Assembly: GCA_050485645.1 (NCBI GenBank)
Contig: JBJHBT010000030.1
Coordinates: 1 to 47,875 of the forward strand
From: JBJHBP01 sp050485645
GTDB taxonomy: Bacteria; Pseudomonadota; Gammaproteobacteria; Steroidobacterales; Rariloculaceae
Direction: 5' to 3'
Length of the DNA stretch: 47,875 bases
The notes under the pieces were generated by a model. It saw only the letters and a program-made list of their open reading frames with translations. It did no database searches and was not told the origin of the DNA. This document shows positions 46,913 to 47,875 of the stretch, one piece after another. Numbering within the stretch: position 1 is the stretch's first letter; every line of letters begins with the position of its first letter. The position numbers and the translations under genes were made by a program.

Positions 46913-47830
46913 ATGACGCGCAAGAACACAAACCAGAAAGATGTCTATAGCCGGATCACGGATCGCATCATCGAACAGCTGGAGCAGGGCGAGCGGCCCT
47001 GGCACAAGCCCTGGAACGCCGAACACGCTGCCGGCCGCATCACCCGGCCGCTCCGCTCAAACGGCATCCCTTATCAGGGCATCAATATCATCATGCTCTG
47101 GGGCGCTGCCGCCGCAGCCGGCTACAGCGCACCGATCTGGATGACCTTCAAGCAGGCCAGGGAACTTGGCGGCCATGTCCGCAAGGGCGAGAAAGGCGAG
47201 CTGGTTGTTTACGCCTCCACCTTTACCCGCACGGAAGTGGATGACAAGACCGGCGATGAGGAAGAGCGCGATATCCCCTTCATGAAGGGCTACACCGTGT
47301 TCAACGTCGAGCAGATCGACAGCCTGCCGGATCACTTCTACGCACCGGCAGAGCAGCGGCTCGATCCGGTACAGCGGATCGCGAGCGCAGACGCCTTCTT
47401 TGAGGCGACCGGCGCCAGTATCCGCCACGGCGGCAACATGGCGTACTACACTGTCACGAACGACTACGTTCAGATGCCGCCCTTCGAGACCTTCCGCGAT
47501 GCGGAAAGCTACTACGCGACCCTGGCGCACGAAGTGACGCACTGGACGCGGCACCCCAAGCGTCTTGATCGCGACTTTGGTCGCAAGCGCTGGGGCGACG
47601 AAGGCTACGCCATGGAAGAGCTGGTTGCCGAGCTGGGCGCGGCCTTCCTCTCAGCCGAGCTGGATATCTCCGCAGAGCCCCGCGAAGATCACGCTTCCTA
47701 CATCGCCTCGTGGCTTAACGTGCTCAAGAATGACAAGCGTGCCATCTTCACAGCAGCATCCCACGCGCAGCGCGCTGCGGATTACCTCCGCGGCATGAGC
47801 GCACAGGACGAGGAAAGCGCTGCCGCCTGA
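46913..47830 (+). CDS. ardC: ArdC-family antirestriction protein
   Basis: 305 aa. The N-terminal ArdC-type single-stranded-DNA-binding domain is about 1-130 (QKDVYSRITDRIIEQLEQGERPWHKPW, NGIPYQGINIIMLW, WMTFKQARELGGHVRKGEKG in segments). The C-terminal zincin-type metallopeptidase domain has HEVTH at residues 206-210 and the downstream acidic helix MEELVAELGAAFL. Known ArdC proteins protect incoming plasmid DNA against restriction. The ATG at 46913 follows GGAGAC. Upstream in-frame Met codons lie in the structured leader. Carried early in conjugative elements, it supports a transferable origin of the island. Confidence 0.93.
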   Translation: MTRKNTNQKDVYSRITDRIIEQLEQGERPWHKPWNAEHAAGRITRPLRSNGIPYQGINIIMLWGAAAAAGYSAPIWMTFKQARELGGHVRKGEKGELVVYASTFTRTEVDDKTGDEEERDIPFMKGYTVFNVEQIDSLPDHFYAPAEQRLDPVQRIASADAFFEATGASIRHGGNMAYYTVTNDYVQMPPFETFRDAESYYATLAHEVTHWTRHPKRLDRDFGRKRWGDEGYAMEELVAELGAAFLSAELDISAEPREDHASYIASWLNVLKNDKRAIFTAASHAQRAADYLRGMSAQDEESAAA

Positions 47831-47874
47831 GCGGCAGCTAAAGAGCGAGCCGCAGCCGATCGTGGCTGCGGCTC
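47819..47874 (+). terminator. Two hairpins at the ardC end
   Basis: GCTGCCGC-CTGA-GCGGCAGC (47819-47838) contains the ardC stop codon. It is followed by a perfect 11-bp stem (47847-47857 with 47864-47874) around a 6-nt loop. The window ends one base later, so a T run cannot be checked. The second hairpin is probably the transcription terminator. Confidence 0.6.
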
Positions 47875-47875
47875 A

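Noticed and set aside
46388..47026. A 212-codon minus-strand frame across the ardC start
   Set aside because: It overlaps the certain ardC gene and its leader, has shadow-like composition and no ribosome-binding site.
42243..47875. A second copy of the tRNA-fMet 3' end (right attachment site)
   Set aside because: Searched for GGTTCGAATCC and CCCGCTACCA words on the plus strand; only the tRNA itself matches, so the site must lie outside the window.

Overview
The window is a gammaproteobacterial chromosome segment of high GC content. A conserved core (about 1-34,756) is followed by the left part of a mobile island (about 34,757 to the right edge). The core order fur | recN-nadK | hrcA-grpE-dnaK-dnaJ-dapB-carA-carB-greA | yhbY | rlmE-ftsH-glmM-tpiA-secG-tRNA-Leu(GAG)-nuoA..N resembles Pseudomonas and Xanthomonas-type genomes. 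A Fur with a single cysteine, separate nuoC and nuoD, and nuo placed after secG/tRNA-Leu fit a gammaproteobacterium outside the enterics. I cannot name the genus. folP, usual between ftsH and glmM, is missing.

Region by region: 1-3.1 kb holds the iron regulator Fur and, on the other strand, NAD kinase and the RecN repair ATPase. 3.2-8.3 kb is the heat-shock cluster (HrcA repressor, GrpE, DnaK, DnaJ), with a very good sigma-32 promoter before dnaK. 8.3-14.2 kb holds DapB, both carbamoyl-phosphate synthase subunits and GreA. 14.2-17.3 kb holds the YhbY-type and RlmE ribosome factors and the FtsH membrane protease. 17.3-20.1 kb holds GlmM, TpiA, SecG and tRNA-Leu. 20.2-34.6 kb is a complete 14-gene complex I operon, followed by an initiator tRNA-fMet gene with its own promoter.

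In E. coli the corresponding order is secG-leuU-...-metY-rimP-nusA-infB. Here the rimP-nusA-infB genes expected after tRNA-fMet are absent. Instead a mobile region begins: a large serine recombinase whose reading frame ends inside the antisense of the tRNA, a 52-aa companion ORF, a 'mobile mystery' A/B pair (XRE regulator plus Fic protein), hipAB, and a tyrosine integrase with two small upstream genes (one possibly an excisionase). Beyond these lie several unknown genes and an ArdC-type antirestriction protein. The right end of the island is not in the window.

The most interesting material is in the island's right half. A structured leader of about 55 bp occurs twice, once before ardC and once before an unknown 97-aa gene. 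In both copies a later GTCTCC can pair with the ribosome-binding site GGAGAC. Separately, a small XRE regulator gene carries two tandem GGAAC/T-type palindromes upstream, and an exact copy of the 16-bp palindrome lies in the promoter of an exported protein. This suggests a small private regulon. A family of similar hairpins at gene 3' ends, a pseudoknot-like intergenic region and a 48-bp duplicated piece of the fic gene record the module shuffling that built the island.
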